Source of the DNA: Kiloniella litopenaei
GTDB lineage: Bacteria; Pseudomonadota; Alphaproteobacteria; Kiloniellales; Kiloniellaceae
Direction of reading: 5' to 3'
Assembly (NCBI RefSeq): GCF_000982415.1
Contig: NZ_LANI01000023.1
Coordinates: forward strand, 39,046 to 103,045
DNA length: 64,000 bases
The notes beneath the pieces are model-generated. The model saw nothing but the letters and a program-made list of their open reading frames with translations, was not told where the DNA came from and made no database searches. Shown piece by piece: positions 16,902 through 24,869 of this stretch. Every line of letters begins with the position of its first letter. Position 1 is the stretch's first letter. Made by a program: the position numbers and the translations under genes.

Positions 16902-17746
16902 GCGTTCGCAACCTTATCAACATTTTTTGATAAATTAAGCGGGTCAGATGTCAGAACGCGACCGTTCATCGCCCCCATCCAGTCAAGCCCGGAACGCAAG
17001 CGCACAACCTCGCCAATCACCACAAGCGCAGGCGGCTCAATACCACTTTTGGCAACATCATCCACACAGCATCCCAGACTTGTTTCCAGTACTTCCTGCG
17101 AGGGTGTTGATGCACGGCTAACAATGCCAACAGGCTCATCCGCAGAACGGCCATGGGTCATTAATTTTTGCGCAATATCCCCCAGATGTTTAATCGCCAT
17201 ATAGATCACAATAACGGGCGAACCCTGTGCAAGCCCTTCCCAGTTAATGTTATCCGGCACAATACCACTGGCATTATGCCCGGTCAGAAAGGTCACCGCC
17301 GAATTGCAATCCCGGTGGGTGACAGGAATCCCGGCATACGCCAGACCACCAATACCACTGGAAATACCCGGAACCACTCGGAAAGGCACATTGGCTTCCA
17401 CCAGTGCCAAAGCTTCCTCGCCGCCTCTACCGAATACAAAAGGGTCACCGCCTTTCAGGCGAAGAACTCTTTTTCCCTCTTTTGCCAACTGAATAAGGCG
17501 TTGAGAAATATCAGCCTGTTTTGAAGAGGGCTTTCCACCCCGCTTACCTGCGTATTCAAGAACACAGTCTTCACGGGCCATTTTCAGGACATCTTCGCCA
17601 ACCAGCGCATCATAGACCAGAACATCAGCTGATCGCAGCGCATGCAAACCATAAAGTGTCAAAAGGCCAGCATCACCCGGTCCGCCACCAACAAGCCAAA
17701 CCCAGCCGGGTTCAAAATTTGGAAGGTCTAGAGGCAGTTTATCCAT
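16898..17746 (-). CDS. cobA: Uroporphyrinogen-III C-methyltransferase
   Basis: Converts uroporphyrinogen III to precorrin-2 with two S-adenosylmethionines, the entry into B12 and siroheme. 282 residues with SUMT motifs: WLVGGGPGDAGLLT at the N-terminus, RLKGGDPFVFGRGGEE in the middle, and VPGISSGIGG and PVTHRD later. It is a single-domain enzyme (no CysG dehydrogenase/chelatase part). It heads a leftward pair with cobB; the divergent cbiD starts 163 bases away, so the gap must hold both promoters. No cobalamin riboswitch was recognised there. Confidence 0.95.
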   Translation of the reverse strand: MDKLPLDLPNFEPGWVWLVGGGPGDAGLLTLYGLHALRSADVLVYDALVGEDVLKMAREDCVLEYAGKRGGKPSSKQADISQRLIQLAKEGKRVLRLKGGDPFVFGRGGEEALALVEANVPFRVVPGISSGIGGLAYAGIPVTHRDCNSAVTFLTGHNASGIVPDNINWEGLAQGSPVIVIYMAIKHLGDIAQKLMTHGRSADEPVGIVSRASTPSQEVLETSLGCCVDDVAKSGIEPPALVVIGEVVRLRSGLDWMGAMNGRVLTSDPLNLSKNVDKVANA

Positions 17747-17896
17747 TTATCACACTGTCCTTCTCGTGTAGCTTCAGTTAGAAGATATCTCTCTTTGGGA
17801 AGATAACCCAAACTATTAAGATACTTTGTTAACTGATGTTACTTTCTGTTTCTCTTTCAGAAGCAAAGCCGAACGATCTATAGAATAACGATTTAG

Positions 17897-17902
17897 TATT
17901 AT
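17897..17902 (+). promoter_or_regulatory. Possible -10 box of a leaderless cbiD transcript
   Basis: TATTAT ends six bases before the cbiD ATG at 17909, so a start site about seven bases downstream would fall on the A of the ATG. No ribosome binding site is visible before this ATG. No good -35 box was found, so this is only a suggestion. Confidence 0.3.
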
Positions 17903-17908
17903 ACTGTC

Positions 17909-19027
17909 ATGGCACGAAAACCCGAAGGAAAATTGAAAAGAGGCTGGACCACCGGTGCCTGTGCCACTGCGGCAACCAAAGCGGCCTATACAGCTCTTTT
18001 GACGAATCAATTTCCTGATCCTGTTACTATAACTCTCCCCAAAGGAGAGCAACCTGCTTTTGCCCTTAGCAGAGAAGAAAAAGACGATTGCTCTGCCATG
18101 GCAGCAATTATAAAGGATGCGGGCGACGACCCGGATGTCACCCATCGTGCCACGATAATCTCTCGGGTTCGACATGGCGTGCCTGGAAGCGGCATAGTCT
18201 TTCACGCTGGCGAAGGGGTTGGCATGGTGACCAAGCCGGGCCTGCCCATTCCGGCGGGAGAACCTGCGATCAATCCGGTTCCCAGAAAAATGATGATCGA
18301 AGTCATCACAGAAATTGCCCAAAAACATAATCTGCCCGGTGATGTGGAAATTGAAATATCTATTCCCGACGGCCAGGAGTTGGCTCAAAAAACATGGAAT
18401 CCGCGATTGGGCATTCTTGGCGGCCTGTCCATTCTGGGGACCACTGGCGTGGTTATTCCCTTTTCCTGCTCATCCTGGATTCATTCCATACACCGCGGCA
18501 TTGACGTTGCCATAGCCACCAATCGCCCCCACGTTGCCGGCTGTACAGGTTCAACATCGGAAAAAGCTGTTATGGACCTCTACGGTCTTGAAGATACAGA
18601 TATGCTTGATATGGGCGATTTTGCCGGCGGGATGCTCAAGTACCTGCGCGATCACCCTGTCCCCAAACTGACCATTGGCGGTGGTTTTGGCAAGCTGACG
18701 AAACTTGCCATGGGACATATGGATCTTCATTCCGGACGCAGTCAGGTCGATATGTCGTGGCTCGCCGATAGATTACGTGAAATAGGCGCCCCCGAAGATA
18801 TCATTCAAGAAGCACAAACCGCCAATACCGCCAACCAAATCCTTGTTCGCTGCCTTGGCGAAGGAATTCCGCTGGCGGAAAAAATTGCTCAACTTGCCCA
18901 AACCGAAGCCCTGAAGATTCTGCGCGGAAGCTCTGAAAAAAATAGTACCAGGAATCAAACAGAAGTAGAGATCATTATCATTGATCGCCCCGGAACCATT
19001 GTGGCCAAAACCGGATTTGCGACATGA
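17909..19027 (+). CDS. cbiD: Cobalt-precorrin-5B C1-methyltransferase (CbiD)
   Basis: Methylates C1 after ring contraction in the oxygen-independent route; the oxygen-dependent route uses CobF instead. 372 residues with the family start RGWTTGACATAATKAA near residues 11-26, GEGVGMVTKPGL, GGLSILGTTGVV and GGGFGKLTKLAMGHMDLHSG. It overlaps cobK by 4 bases (ATGA). There is no visible Shine-Dalgarno sequence, and a -10-like TATTAT sits close to the ATG. The presence of CbiD alongside CbiG and CbiX points to the anaerobic-type chemistry. Confidence 0.95.
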   Translation: MARKPEGKLKRGWTTGACATAATKAAYTALLTNQFPDPVTITLPKGEQPAFALSREEKDDCSAMAAIIKDAGDDPDVTHRATIISRVRHGVPGSGIVFHAGEGVGMVTKPGLPIPAGEPAINPVPRKMMIEVITEIAQKHNLPGDVEIEISIPDGQELAQKTWNPRLGILGGLSILGTTGVVIPFSCSSWIHSIHRGIDVAIATNRPHVAGCTGSTSEKAVMDLYGLEDTDMLDMGDFAGGMLKYLRDHPVPKLTIGGGFGKLTKLAMGHMDLHSGRSQVDMSWLADRLREIGAPEDIIQEAQTANTANQILVRCLGEGIPLAEKIAQLAQTEALKILRGSSEKNSTRNQTEVEIIIIDRPGTIVAKTGFAT

Positions 19028-19824
19028 CCTCAACACTCACCCGAAAAACGACAAAGCAACCAAGCCATAACAAGGCTCAGAGACACATTTTAATTCTGGG
19101 CGGCACGACCGAAGCCAACCAACTTGCAGATCGCCTCGCTCTAAATCCCGCCTATCATGTGACGACATCACGCGCTGGCGTCACCACAGACCGTCAGAAA
19201 GTATCCGGCAACGAAAGGCTTGGTGGTTTCGGCGGCATAGAAGGTCTTATAGAATACCTAAAGACAAACACCATCGACATCGTTATAGATGCGACCCACC
19301 CCTTTGCCGCGACCATCACCGAGCATGCCTGGGCAGCATGTCAAAAAGTTAAAATCCCTCACCTTATTTTGCAACGCCCGGCCTGGGAAAAAGAAGAGAG
19401 CGACAGATGGATTGATGTTCCTGATATGCAGTCCGCACAGGATTATTTGCGATCTCTGGAGAATTCTTTGACTGTATTTTTAACAACAGGTCAAAAAGAG
19501 CTCAACGGTTTTACCGTACTAAAAAAGCATACCTTCGTGGCAAGAATGATCGAACCGCCTGCGACAGAGACAAAAGCATTTAACCTGAAAATCATTTTGC
19601 AACGTGGCCCCTTTTCAATTCACGACGAAACCCAGCTTATAAAAGAAAACAAAATTGATTTGATTGTCAGCAAAAACTCTGGTGGTTCCGCAACCAGTGC
19701 AAAGATTATCGCGGCCCGAAAGCTCAACATTCCTGTCTTGATGATCGCGCGGCCCTCCTTACCCCCTGTACAGGTAAAAACGACAATAGAAGATTGCCTG
19801 GAATGGCTCGGCACTCTCTCTTGA
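19024..19824 (+). CDS. cobK: Precorrin-6A reductase (CobK/CbiJ)
   Basis: Reduces (cobalt-)precorrin-6A with NADPH. 266 residues: ILGGTTEANQLADRL near the N-terminus, DATHPFAATITEHAWAAC, ETKAFNLKIILQRGPF and VSKNSGGSATSAKI, all hallmarks of CobK/CbiJ. The first ~20 residues are Thr/Lys/Gln-rich and not conserved, so translation could begin later, but the ATGA overlap with cbiD supports the chosen ATG. It is cotranscribed with cbiD and possibly the small gene that follows. Confidence 0.93.
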   Translation: MTSTLTRKTTKQPSHNKAQRHILILGGTTEANQLADRLALNPAYHVTTSRAGVTTDRQKVSGNERLGGFGGIEGLIEYLKTNTIDIVIDATHPFAATITEHAWAACQKVKIPHLILQRPAWEKEESDRWIDVPDMQSAQDYLRSLENSLTVFLTTGQKELNGFTVLKKHTFVARMIEPPATETKAFNLKIILQRGPFSIHDETQLIKENKIDLIVSKNSGGSATSAKIIAARKLNIPVLMIARPSLPPVQVKTTIEDCLEWLGTLS

Positions 19825-19867
19825 ACTCAGCTTTAAATCCGTTCAAAAAAAAGAAAGTATTGAGATC

Positions 19868-20101
19868 ATGCGCATCAAACTTGAAAAAGAACGAAGAGCC
19901 GACATTATCCAGGCCCTGATCAACTTCCACTACTCGGAATTTGACGAAGATATCAGTGAATTTCGCGCTGCAGAGATCGTCGATTTCCTGTTACAGAAAA
20001 TTGGTCCATCACAATACAATCAAGGCATCGCAGATGCGCGAAAATATTTTTCCGAAAAACTTGATGATTTGGATACAGAGTTTTACGAGCCGGAAGAATA
20101 A
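19868..20101 (+). CDS. DUF2164-family small protein
   Basis: 77 residues matching the DUF2164 style: IQALINFHYSEFDEDISEFRAAEIVDFLLQKIGP, then YNQGIADARKYFSEKLDDLD. It is acidic, helical and probably cytosolic, with no known function. It follows cobK by 43 bases in the same direction, so it may be read through from that operon. Context gives no further clue. Confidence 0.75.
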   Translation: MRIKLEKERRADIIQALINFHYSEFDEDISEFRAAEIVDFLLQKIGPSQYNQGIADARKYFSEKLDDLDTEFYEPEE

Positions 20102-20139
20102 CTTGAGTTAAGATCACTCAATACAAATTCCGTTTTCTA

Positions 20140-21909
20140 TTAATCTCGACCACGTACTGCCGGTAAAGAGAAATAAAAATCTGATCCATTGCCCAAGCTA
20201 CTCTCTACCCATATCTGTCCTTTGTTACGATTGAGCAGGTCCTTACATAAAGGCAAACCTAATCCAGTCCCGTGTTCTCCGCCGGTACCAATTGTCGATG
20301 TCTTTTCATCCAAAGCAAAGATCCTCATCACTTGCTCTTCAGACATACCAACACCACGATCAGAGACCTTAACCTCAATCATATCGGCAACTTTTTGTGC
20401 AGAAACAGAAATACTATCCCCTTTCACTGAGAACTTCAGAGCATTGGCGAGCAAGTTCCGCAACACAGTCAAAACCATATTGCGATCACAAAAAACCTCG
20501 ATGTTCTCTACTTCATTTATAAGGGCGATCCCTTTTTCCTCTGCAATAGGATTGAGAACTTCCAGACTTTCCTGTGTAACTTGTCTAAGATCTACGGCTT
20601 GCTTTTCCAGAGTGTTTTCCATCATTTGAAGGCGGGACCAGTCCAACAGATTTTGCAGAAGATCAAAGACCCGATTACCCGTCTCATTGACATCACGCGC
20701 ATAGTCAACCAGCTTCTCTTTACTCACCTTATCCGCCATCTGAGACATCATCTGGGTCATACCCAAAAGCGACGTAAAAGGACTTCTTAAATCGTGAGCA
20801 ATAATGGAAAAGAACTTATTTTTAATTCCGACCTCATATTTAAGCTGCTCATTCAAAACAGCTTCTTGTTCAGCCAACGTTGCGAGTTCACTTGATTGCA
20901 CTTCTTGTTGCCGTCTGGCCATCTTGGCCTCAATCAGCATCATTTCCAGACGAGAGTGGAAAGCATTAGTTGCATAGAAAACAATAATCAGAGTCAGCGT
21001 AATAACCGCTACACCAATCAGTGAATTGGTCAAAAGGCCATCCTTTATAGCGCTTAAAGCCAGAGCCTCTTCCTGTTCCACAATAACATGCCATCCCAAC
21101 TGTGGAATGAAGCGCGTATTTAACAACATAGCTTCTCCAGCGTTTTCATACTCAAAGAACCCGCTATCAGCCGCCATGATATCCTTGGCAACGACAGATA
21201 TCCCATCAGCAAAATATATATTATCTTCTTCGATTGTTGCCCCTTCAGATCTGACCAGGATCTTCCCCGCATCATCGACAAAATATACATGCCGGCCATA
21301 AACTTTTTCGTAATACCCCACGACTTCAGCCACAGTATCCAGCTTGAGCCCTACGCCAACGGCTGCAAGAAAATTATTATCATAATCAAAAATTTTATGA
21401 TTAATAAAAATGGTTGTCGTATTATTCTGAGCTTCGTTCAAATCAACATTTAGTTCGTATTCTGACACCCCATCTTTTATTCGAAAAAACCAAGTATCAT
21501 TCTGATCATCTTCAGAGACTGACTGCGTTAACCCCTTGAAATGATAATAATTACGAGTTTTCTCAGAAACCAAGAAACTTGTAAAAAGATCGTATTTCGT
21601 TCTGATTTCATCCAGATATCGGGCAATTTTATCAACGTCTTTCTCTCCCTCAATCAACCAATCTTTAACAAAGATATCATTCGCCATAAGAGAGGCCACA
21701 AAGACAGGCTGTAACAAATCCTGCTGGATTTCTGAATATATATTGTTACTCGTCAGAGGGAGTTCATTATTAATCAGAGCTTCACGTAAGCTGTTTCTTG
21801 AAATTTGATAGCTGAGGAAATTTGTAATCAAAAAACCTACCATCAATACGAAACCGATCGTCAGGATAAGCGGGGCTCGAACTGAGTGAGGGTTATTCCA
21901 CCAGCGCAT
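20140..21909 (-). CDS. Sensor histidine kinase with periplasmic Cache-like domain
   Basis: 589 residues. Membrane helix ~12-34, a periplasmic part ~35-290 that looks like a double Cache small-molecule sensor (FINHKIFDYDNNFLAAVGVGLKLD and a second half ending LGWHVIVEQEEAL), membrane helix ~294-315, and a coiled coil ~325-362. The kinase core follows: H372 in FFSIIAHDLRSP, an N box LRNLLANALKFS, and G boxes DRGVGMS and GTGLGL. It belongs to the HisKA/HATPase_c type. No response regulator is adjacent, so the partner is elsewhere. The ligand is unknown. Confidence 0.87.
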   Translation of the reverse strand: MRWWNNPHSVRAPLILTIGFVLMVGFLITNFLSYQISRNSLREALINNELPLTSNNIYSEIQQDLLQPVFVASLMANDIFVKDWLIEGEKDVDKIARYLDEIRTKYDLFTSFLVSEKTRNYYHFKGLTQSVSEDDQNDTWFFRIKDGVSEYELNVDLNEAQNNTTTIFINHKIFDYDNNFLAAVGVGLKLDTVAEVVGYYEKVYGRHVYFVDDAGKILVRSEGATIEEDNIYFADGISVVAKDIMAADSGFFEYENAGEAMLLNTRFIPQLGWHVIVEQEEALALSAIKDGLLTNSLIGVAVITLTLIIVFYATNAFHSRLEMMLIEAKMARRQQEVQSSELATLAEQEAVLNEQLKYEVGIKNKFFSIIAHDLRSPFTSLLGMTQMMSQMADKVSKEKLVDYARDVNETGNRVFDLLQNLLDWSRLQMMENTLEKQAVDLRQVTQESLEVLNPIAEEKGIALINEVENIEVFCDRNMVLTVLRNLLANALKFSVKGDSISVSAQKVADMIEVKVSDRGVGMSEEQVMRIFALDEKTSTIGTGGEHGTGLGLPLCKDLLNRNKGQIWVESSLGNGSDFYFSLPAVRGRD

Positions 21910-22003
21910 ATTGAAGTGATCCCTTTAGAAAAAGCTATATTGGGAGTTTTTTTTAAGAGTTGTTTTTTGAGCTTTTACCCCCTTATATCTAGCAAAACAA
22001 GAT

Positions 22004-22014
22004 TGGTTTGACCA
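22004..22014. promoter_or_regulatory. Putative FadR-type GntR operator (TGGT-N3-ACCA)
   Basis: TGGTTTGACCA, the same 11 bases as at 3709-3719, here within TTGGT-ttg-ACCAA. It lies 92 bases before the ATG of the second Gfo/Idh/MocA oxidoreductase, almost the same distance as at the first. This suggests one regulator for both dehydrogenases. The sensor kinase gene starts 95 bases to the left and could also be affected. Confidence 0.45.
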
Positions 22015-22105
22015 AAAGCTCAATTAACCCTATTTCATTTATACTTGCTTGTTTTCCAGAAAACGTCATCCTTATGGTAGATCACAACTAAATCAGAGAC
22101 TTACT

Positions 22106-23104
22106 ATGCTTCGCTGGGGAATTCTTTCAACTGCCAAAATTGCTGTAGAACACGTTATTCCGGCAATTTTAAATGCTGACAATACTGTGATCACCGCCAT
22201 CGCCAGCCGAGATAAATCAAAGGCAGGTACCCTTGCGGAACGCTTTGCTATTCCCCATGCGTTTGGATCATATGAAGAACTCTTGGCAAGCGATCTTGTA
22301 GACGCGATCTACATCCCCCTTCCGACTTCACATCATGTAGAATGGTCGATCAAAGCAGCGAATGCCGGGAAACATGTTCTCTGTGAAAAGCCAATTTCAT
22401 TAAAGGCATCTCAAATAGAAGACATCATTCAGGCCCGCGATAAAAACGGTGTTCTGGTTTCAGAAGCTTTTATGATCATTTACCATCCTCAATGGCATAA
22501 AGTTCGTGATCTAATCCAAGATGGTTCAATCGGCTCTCTTTCACATATACAGGCGACCTTTACCTACTTTAACAAGGATGACAGTAACATGCGAAACATC
22601 CCCGAACTCGGGGGTGGCGCATTGCCCGATATTGGCGTTTATCCAATCGTTGCAACAAGGTTTGCAACAGGAATGGAACCTGTCACCCTTTCTTCAAGAG
22701 TCAAGTACGACAAGGATTTTGCTACAGACATTTATGCTTCCTGCTGCGCAGACTTTGGCACTTTTGAAATGACGATGTATGTGGCAACACAGCTTGCCCA
22801 CAGGCAGGAAATCACATTTCATGGGGACAAGGGATGGATTCAAGTATCTGCCCCCTTCAACGCTGGTCTTTATGACGCAGATACAGTGACGCTATACAAC
22901 GCAAATCACACCCATAACGAAAAATTCCGTTTTCCCGGTGTAAATCAATACAAGTTGCAGATCGAAGCCTTCTCACAGGCCGCTTTAAGTGGTGATCCCT
23001 CTGATATAAAAAAAATATTTTCCCTAGAAAACTCATACAAAAACCAACGAATAATCGATGCAATCTATCTAGCCGGTCAAACAAAGCTTTGGGAAGATAT
23101 TTAG
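22106..23104 (+). CDS. Gfo/Idh/MocA-family NAD(P)-dependent oxidoreductase
   Basis: 332 residues, cytosolic. WGILSTAKIA opens the Rossmann fold and HVLCEKPISLKA holds the family's lysine. GGGALPDIGVYPI is the usual second-domain motif seen in trans-1,2-dihydrobenzene-1,2-diol/xylose-type dehydrogenases. The ATG at 22106 is preferred over the longer frame from 22049 since the Rossmann motif then starts at residue 4. It is not closely alike to the oxidoreductase at 2651. A TGGT-N3-ACCA palindrome lies 92 bases upstream. Substrate unknown, probably a sugar or cyclic alcohol. Confidence 0.82.
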   Translation: MLRWGILSTAKIAVEHVIPAILNADNTVITAIASRDKSKAGTLAERFAIPHAFGSYEELLASDLVDAIYIPLPTSHHVEWSIKAANAGKHVLCEKPISLKASQIEDIIQARDKNGVLVSEAFMIIYHPQWHKVRDLIQDGSIGSLSHIQATFTYFNKDDSNMRNIPELGGGALPDIGVYPIVATRFATGMEPVTLSSRVKYDKDFATDIYASCCADFGTFEMTMYVATQLAHRQEITFHGDKGWIQVSAPFNAGLYDADTVTLYNANHTHNEKFRFPGVNQYKLQIEAFSQAALSGDPSDIKKIFSLENSYKNQRIIDAIYLAGQTKLWEDI

Positions 23105-23290
23105 GACCTGGTTCCATCAACAATTATGCAAACAATCAATCCACTAAAGTCAAAGCCTTGCTTTTTAGTATTTACACTTTATGGTTTTTATTCTTTCAAG
23201 CTGAATATGAGTAAATGTTTATAAAATATTCATAACCCAGTTTATAGAATTCCCGCCTATCTCGAATACTCGTCAATCCTGAGTACCAAA

Positions 23291-23572
23291 ATGACAATTA
23301 AAGCTGTTCTTCAAAACGGAGACGAAATACAGGTCAATGGCCCTTTGATACTGATGGCCGAAGACGGACATATTGCCGTAAGTCCAGAATTGTTTTCCTG
23401 TGCCCAGAACGGTGAATTTATCAAGGTTCATATTGATAAACTCAGAAATGCAGATTTCTCTGAAGAAAGCCTTGATAAGGTTAAAGAAATCATGTCGTCA
23501 GAACTACCCAGCGTCAAAGCGATCTGGCAAGAGCTCCACAATCATCTGACAGAAAGCAAACATAGCTTTTAG
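23291..23572 (+). CDS. Hypothetical protein, 93 residues
   Basis: Not recognised. A small acidic cytosolic protein with a short beta-rich head (KAVLQNGDEIQVNGPLILM) and a helical tail (EESLDKVKEIMSSELPSVKAIWQELHNHL). No signal peptide or membrane segment. It is isolated between the oxidoreductase and a periplasmic-binding-like protein on the same strand, with gaps of over 130 bases on each side. Open-frame length and codon use are consistent with a real gene, but this is not proven. Confidence 0.5.
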   Translation: MTIKAVLQNGDEIQVNGPLILMAEDGHIAVSPELFSCAQNGEFIKVHIDKLRNADFSEESLDKVKEIMSSELPSVKAIWQELHNHLTESKHSF

Positions 23573-23715
23573 TTTATCACTCTATCCAATGTATCACGTT
23601 CCCGGAAAGCAGTTCTAAAGACGCCCTCAGCACACCCTAAGATAGAAAAATTATGCCACGCCAAAACTATGTGATATAGTTATATAATATTTGATCACAT
23701 ACACAGGTGATTGCT

Positions 23716-24510
23716 ATGCATCAAACCCTTGATGGGGTATCGCGCGCGGCTCTTTGTCGGTATGTTTTCTTAATTTTTTATGTGCTCAGTTTTATTTTAC
23801 CTTTTAAAACGACTGCCGCTGCCGAGTACAATATTTATAGTTATCACAATACTCCGCCCTTTATCATTAGGGACGGAGAAGGACTTAGCTATGACCTCGT
23901 GCGCTATCTAAACAAATATGGCGATAACAGGTTTCAATTTAAGTTAAGCGTTCTTCCAAGGAAGCGCCTAGACATCCTGTTAAAGGCAAATAGGGATATG
24001 ATTGTTCCGTGGGTCTCTCCCGAATGGTTTGGCATGGGATCCAGGTCACGTTATCTCTGGACCCCCTCCTTATTATCAGATGCCAATATCTATTTTTCGC
24101 GCAAAAGTGATTCTATCGATATTAAAAAGATGAAAGATTTGGAAACACTAATTTTAGGTGGTGTATTAGGTCATCAATATTCAGATATAGATCGAGAAAT
24201 TGAGAAAGGCCGCTTAACACGAACAAACGCACCGCGCGAACGCAACCTTATAAAAATGCTTATTGGAAAACGAATTGATATAGCAATTATGGAAGAAAGT
24301 TCAGCCCGTTATCTTGTTAGGGCTGAAAAACTTGAGCAAGATATATATTTCAGTCCTCATAAGCACAGTCGATTTCAACGACATCTGCTCATTAACGGCT
24401 ATCTGCCTGACGTCCATCAATTTTTGAATGAAACAATACTGCAAATGGCCGCTGACCCTGAATGGATTGCAATTAAATCACGGTATGAACTCTCCGTTGA
24501 GATCAATTAA
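23716..24510 (+). CDS. Periplasmic substrate-binding-like protein (SBP family 3 type)
   Basis: 264 residues with an N-terminal hydrophobic signal helix (YVFLIFYVLSFILPF) and likely cleavage near TTAAAAE. The mature part begins YNIYSYHNTPPFIIRDGEGLSYDLVRYL, the usual opening of extracellular solute-binding family 3 folds, and ends near DPEWIAIKSRYEL. There is no permease or ATPase next to it, so it may serve as a stand-alone sensor or scavenger. AGGTGA five bases before the ATG at 23716 decides the start over a GTG at 23707. Confidence 0.7.
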   Translation: MHQTLDGVSRAALCRYVFLIFYVLSFILPFKTTAAAEYNIYSYHNTPPFIIRDGEGLSYDLVRYLNKYGDNRFQFKLSVLPRKRLDILLKANRDMIVPWVSPEWFGMGSRSRYLWTPSLLSDANIYFSRKSDSIDIKKMKDLETLILGGVLGHQYSDIDREIEKGRLTRTNAPRERNLIKMLIGKRIDIAIMEESSARYLVRAEKLEQDIYFSPHKHSRFQRHLLINGYLPDVHQFLNETILQMAADPEWIAIKSRYELSVEIN

Positions 24511-24598
24511 CTACCTTTATTATCAAAATACGCCCCCAAAGTTGCCATCACTTTGGCATAAAGATTGAATGTAATTAAACATAGGAAGGATAGTTCCC

Positions 24599-24772
24599 AT
24601 GTTTAAAATTACATTTTTCCTCGTATCGTTGATAAACGGGCAACAGGAAATGACTATTGGGGGATCAGAAACCTACGCAACCTACGAAAGCTGCAAGGCC
24701 TCTGCCGAATTTGTTGCCCAGAACTCACCACAAGGTTACCGAACGATCTGGGAATGCACGAAAGCGGGATGA
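24599..24772 (+). CDS. Small secreted or membrane-anchored protein, 57 residues
   Basis: Frame ATG at 24599 to TGA at 24772. AGGAAGGA lies about 8 bases before the ATG, a very strong ribosome site, which is the main reason to call it. The first 12 residues (MFKITFFLVSLI) are hydrophobic and short, like an inefficient signal or anchor. Two cysteines, C32 and C53, could form one disulphide, and the end reads RTIWECTKAG. Function unknown. It is alone, between the binding-like protein and a convergent secreted protein gene. Confidence 0.65.
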   Translation: MFKITFFLVSLINGQQEMTIGGSETYATYESCKASAEFVAQNSPQGYRTIWECTKAG

Positions 24773-24812
24773 TGCAGCTGAAAGAAGCCTTTTCTGGCTT
24801 TGTATTTCATAC

Positions 24813-24845
24813 AAAAAAACAGAGAGAAGCAAAAGCCTCTCTCTG
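24813..24845 (-). terminator. Rho-independent terminator after the secreted protein gene
   Basis: On the minus strand, CAGAGAGA-ggcttttgct-TCTCTCTG forms an 8-base stem, followed by seven T residues. It lies 25 bases past the stop of the leftward secreted protein and also blocks readthrough from the small plus-strand gene. Confidence 0.8.
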
Positions 24846-24869
24846 CAATATATCAGTCAACTTATGCCA

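Noticed and set aside
17747..17908. Cobalamin riboswitch between cobA and cbiD
   Set aside because: The gap is 162 bases and I could not find the B12-box or matching stems on either strand.
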